This document shows, one piece after another, positions 61,779-64,000 of a stretch of DNA of 64,000 nt; the stretch's first letter is position 1; the number at the start of each line of letters is the position of its first letter. Below the pieces are notes generated by a model that saw only the letters and a program-made list of their open reading frames with translations, searched no databases and was not told where the DNA came from. The translations under genes were made by a program, and so were the position numbers. Source of the DNA: Actinomycetaceae bacterium (GTDB taxonomy: Bacteria; Actinomycetota; Actinomycetes; Actinomycetales; Actinomycetaceae); NCBI GenBank assembly GCA_030540715.1, contig JAUNVQ010000005.1, positions 1 through 64,000 on the forward strand. Reading direction: 5' to 3'.

Positions 61779-64000
61779 GTGAAAAAACTTGCTGGAAGCT
61801 CAATCGCAAACGCAATCATTATTACTGCCATCGTGTGCGTCCCCCTCCTCTATTCCGGGTTACTTACCTGGGCCTATCAGGATCCGATGAATCGTCTGGA
61901 CCGTATGGATGCCGCCATCGTTAACCTTGATAAGCCAATAGATGTAACATCGACAGCAGGAAGAAAACATTTCGATGTGGGCAAACGCCTATCGGACGCA
62001 TTGGTTAATCCCAAAGAAGGACACGATGTTGGTTTTGACTGGCATGAAACCGACCAGCAAACAGCGCAAGAAGGTCTGGCAAACGGCACCTACCGTGCAG
62101 TATTAAGTATTCCCAGCGATTTTTCACAAAATCTTTCTCTCCTTGCCGGAAATCATCCAGAAACTGCTTCGCCCTCTACTTTGACATTAACCACAGACGA
62201 TGGCGTGAACTACCTTGCTGGAACCATGGCACAAACAGTGTCTCGTGAACTAGAAACAATTGCCTCATCCAAAGGAGCAAGTGAATATATTGATACCGTG
62301 CTGGTATCGCTTTCCAGCATCCACAACTCGATCGATTATGCAGCTCAAGGTGCCAATGAATTATCCGAAGGCACCGAAAAACTAAAGGACGGAAGCCAGC
62401 AGCTTACTAATGCTACCGCACAGCTTGAAGACGGAACTCAACAGTTAGCACAAGGCTCAAAGATTTTAGCCACAGGCAATCAACAGTTAGCTGATGGAAC
62501 TACAACACTAGTGACAGGGCTACGCACCCTGGCTTCTGGCAGTGTCCATCTATCGAATGGTAGTGCACAAGTGGCATCAGGTGCCGACCGGCTTGCCTCG
62601 GGCATTGGACGGCTCTATAGCGGGGCCAAAGATACCCACATTGGGGCAACGCAGCTGCAAAACGGACTTGGCTCCTATACCAATGGTGTAGAACAAGTCT
62701 CGTTGGGAGCCGCACAATTAAAAGCAGGAATGGAGACAGCCCCCGCACCGAACACGCCGTCATATGTACAGGCCTCGCAGATGTTAGCCCAGGCTCTTAC
62801 CAAAAGTAACATCCCAGAACCGCCCACACTAAAGGATGGGGCATCTTCACTTCGCGAAGCTCTGACCCAGTTTGGCGATGGGCTTGAACAAGCTGGTCAG
62901 GCAACTCATCAACTGGAAGACGGTAGTAAGAAAATCAAAGACGGTAGCGCATCGATAGCTGCACAGTTTCACTCCACCACAAACACCGTCCCCACACTTT
63001 TTGACGCTTCACAACAGTTAAAAAATGGAGCCGCCAATGTTAATAATGGTGCACAGCAGCTATCCACTGCTTTAGATGGAGGGGTGGAAGGTAACGCATC
63101 CCCTGGTAGCCCAACTATTTTAGAAGGCGCTCAGGGGCATCAACAATTAGTGACCACTCTGAAGCAACTGTGCACCGCACTCCCAAACGATCCAGTGTGT
63201 GTAAAGCTCGATAAAGGTTTGAAAGCGCAGGGTGTTGAAGGAATAAGCGGCTTGGAAACCCAGGCAAAAATGTTTGTTGACGGCGTCAATCAGGCTGCAG
63301 CTGGAGCGCACAGCCTTGCCCAAGCAACGGATTCTTTAGCTGATGGAAATGCTCAGCTCTTTAGCAGCGTTGAAGCAGCAGCCCCCCAAGTAGATGCTCT
63401 TTCGCAAGGGTCGCAACAGCTTAAAGATGGGGTGAGTGCGTTACAGGCAGCAATCTCTGGCAAAGCCGTACCGGGCACCTCGCACGCCACCCCGTCACTT
63501 CAACAAGGCTACGATCTTATCCACGCTGGCGCGGTGGCTCTTGATAATGGTATTGAGCGGGCAGGGGCAGCTGCCATTGGAATGAATGAAGCGCTGAACT
63601 CCCAAATAATGCCTGGTATTACCCAATTAGTTGATGGCAGTTCAACTTTGGTATCGTCCTCTGAAAAACTGAACTCTGGAGCCCGTCAACTCAATGACGG
63701 CACCCAACGTCTTGCCGATGGATCTTCGCAGCTTAACAGTAAAACTCCCGCCCTCACCGCTGGTGCACACAAGGTTGCTGCTGGAGCAAAAGACCTCAAA
63801 GATGGAAGTAATAAGGCAGCTAATGGTGCTGGTGATGTGGAGCGCGGCGCCAAAAGTGCGGCGAACGGTGCGAAGAAACTTGCCGATGGCGCTGCCAAGG
63901 CCCATGACGGTTCCACTCAGATAAATAGTGGCAGCCAAGAACTCAGCGATGGCATTGCAAAAGCAGATAACGGGGCGTTCACCCTGGCTAGCGGCCTCAG
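61779..64000 (+). CDS. YhgE/Pip-family membrane protein, partial (runs off the window)
   Basis: 740 codons, open to the window end. N-terminal membrane segment (ANAIIITAIVCVPLLYSGLLTWAY, ~residues 9-32), then a domain with AAIVNLDKP, GKRLSDALV and GLANGTYRAVLSIPSDFS: the YhgE/Pip N-terminal module, shared with phage-receptor Pip proteins. From ~residue 190 it has many loose heptad-type repeats of the form L-x-D/N/S-G-s/a-x-x-L, alternating Gly/Ala/Ser, likely a long extracellular helical stalk; the family normally ends in several membrane helices, which would be to the right. GAGGAG lies seven bases before GTG 61779. Controlled by the divergent TetR protein. Biological role in actinobacteria is not settled; export of a small molecule or surface-polymer work is suggested for relatives. 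Confidence 0.88.
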   Translation, partial: MKKLAGSSIANAIIITAIVCVPLLYSGLLTWAYQDPMNRLDRMDAAIVNLDKPIDVTSTAGRKHFDVGKRLSDALVNPKEGHDVGFDWHETDQQTAQEGLANGTYRAVLSIPSDFSQNLSLLAGNHPETASPSTLTLTTDDGVNYLAGTMAQTVSRELETIASSKGASEYIDTVLVSLSSIHNSIDYAAQGANELSEGTEKLKDGSQQLTNATAQLEDGTQQLAQGSKILATGNQQLADGTTTLVTGLRTLASGSVHLSNGSAQVASGADRLASGIGRLYSGAKDTHIGATQLQNGLGSYTNGVEQVSLGAAQLKAGMETAPAPNTPSYVQASQMLAQALTKSNIPEPPTLKDGASSLREALTQFGDGLEQAGQATHQLEDGSKKIKDGSASIAAQFHSTTNTVPTLFDASQQLKNGAANVNNGAQQLSTALDGGVEGNASPGSPTILEGAQGHQQLVTTLKQLCTALPNDPVCVKLDKGLKAQGVEGISGLETQAKMFVDGVNQAAAGAHSLAQATDSLADGNAQLFSSVEAAAPQVDALSQGSQQLKDGVSALQAAISGKAVPGTSHATPSLQQGYDLIHAGAVALDNGIERAGAAAIGMNEALNSQIMPGITQLVDGSSTLVSSSEKLNSGARQLNDGTQRLADGSSQLNSKTPALTAGAHKVAAGAKDLKDGSNKAANGAGDVERGAKSAANGAKKLADGAAKAHDGSTQINSGSQELSDGIAKADNGAFTLASGL

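Noticed and set aside
1..64000. CRISPR arrays, prophage, transposases, toxin-antitoxin or other defence genes
   Set aside because: None seen: no regularly spaced repeats, integrase or transposase proteins, and no small paired ORFs with such motifs.

Overview
The window comes from a chromosome of an actinomycetote (high-GC Gram-positive phylum) whose base composition looks somewhat below 50% G+C by eye; I did not count it. The evidence is gene content and order: prfB-ftsE-ftsX-peptidase-smpB; an AdnA/AdnB helicase-nuclease pair followed by a DUF3107 gene, a ferritin-like gene and a DEAD-box helicase (the same neighbourhood as Rv3201c-Rv3211 of Mycobacterium tuberculosis); tatD-rpfB-ksgA-ispE-ABC-F; DUF348/G5 resuscitation-promoting factors; and a class-E-type LAxTG sorting signal. 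The low G+C and the genes seen would fit a member of Actinomycetaceae or Bifidobacteriaceae, but the genus cannot be read from the sequence. It is mostly housekeeping DNA with a few accessory or decaying patches at the ends.

Layout. 1-435: 3' end of a sortase-anchored surface protein behind a 12-bp tandem repeat. 575-6115: tenA, tRNA-Arg, ilvA, orn-thiL and ahpC. 6140-12172 (minus): prfB, then ftsE-ftsX-M23 peptidase-smpB-SRAP protein; a strong promoter separates prfB from ftsE. 12226-13377: a kinase-fold protein lacking the usual catalytic Asp. 13462-18745 (minus): a multiple-monosaccharide ABC transporter (mmsA-mmsB-chvE) with its ROK repressor; matching 12-mers lie upstream of both units. 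18875-28592: AdnAB, DUF3107, ferritin-like protein, DEAD-box helicase. 28600-36896: PHP phosphoesterase, Xaa-Pro aminopeptidase and an oligopeptide ABC operon with a fused two-domain ATPase, which together make a peptide uptake and breakdown block. 37217-41670: amino-acid permease, pth, L25, prs, tRNA-Gln. 41925-45878: TetR gene, then a MarR-ABC ATPase-permease unit. 46011-54466 (minus): tatD, two cell-wall enzymes, a ksgA-ispE fusion, ABC-F. 54584-58891: glutathionyl-hydroquinone-reductase-like protein, uppP, HAD phosphatase, an unusual guaA. 59415-60745: a dead GH1 beta-glucosidase gene. 60919-64000: TetR repressor divergent from a large YhgE/Pip-type membrane protein that runs off the window.

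The points I would look at first are: the single-ORF fusion of KsgA (16S rRNA dimethyltransferase) with IspE (isoprenoid kinase), which also carries a ~110-residue insert inside the methyltransferase; a GMP synthetase that has lost about half of its glutamine amidotransferase domain; the recurrence of long hydrophilic inserts in several otherwise conserved enzymes; and readable regulatory sites at the ROK/sugar transporter and TetR/YhgE loci. I saw no CRISPR array, phage, transposase or recognisable defence island.
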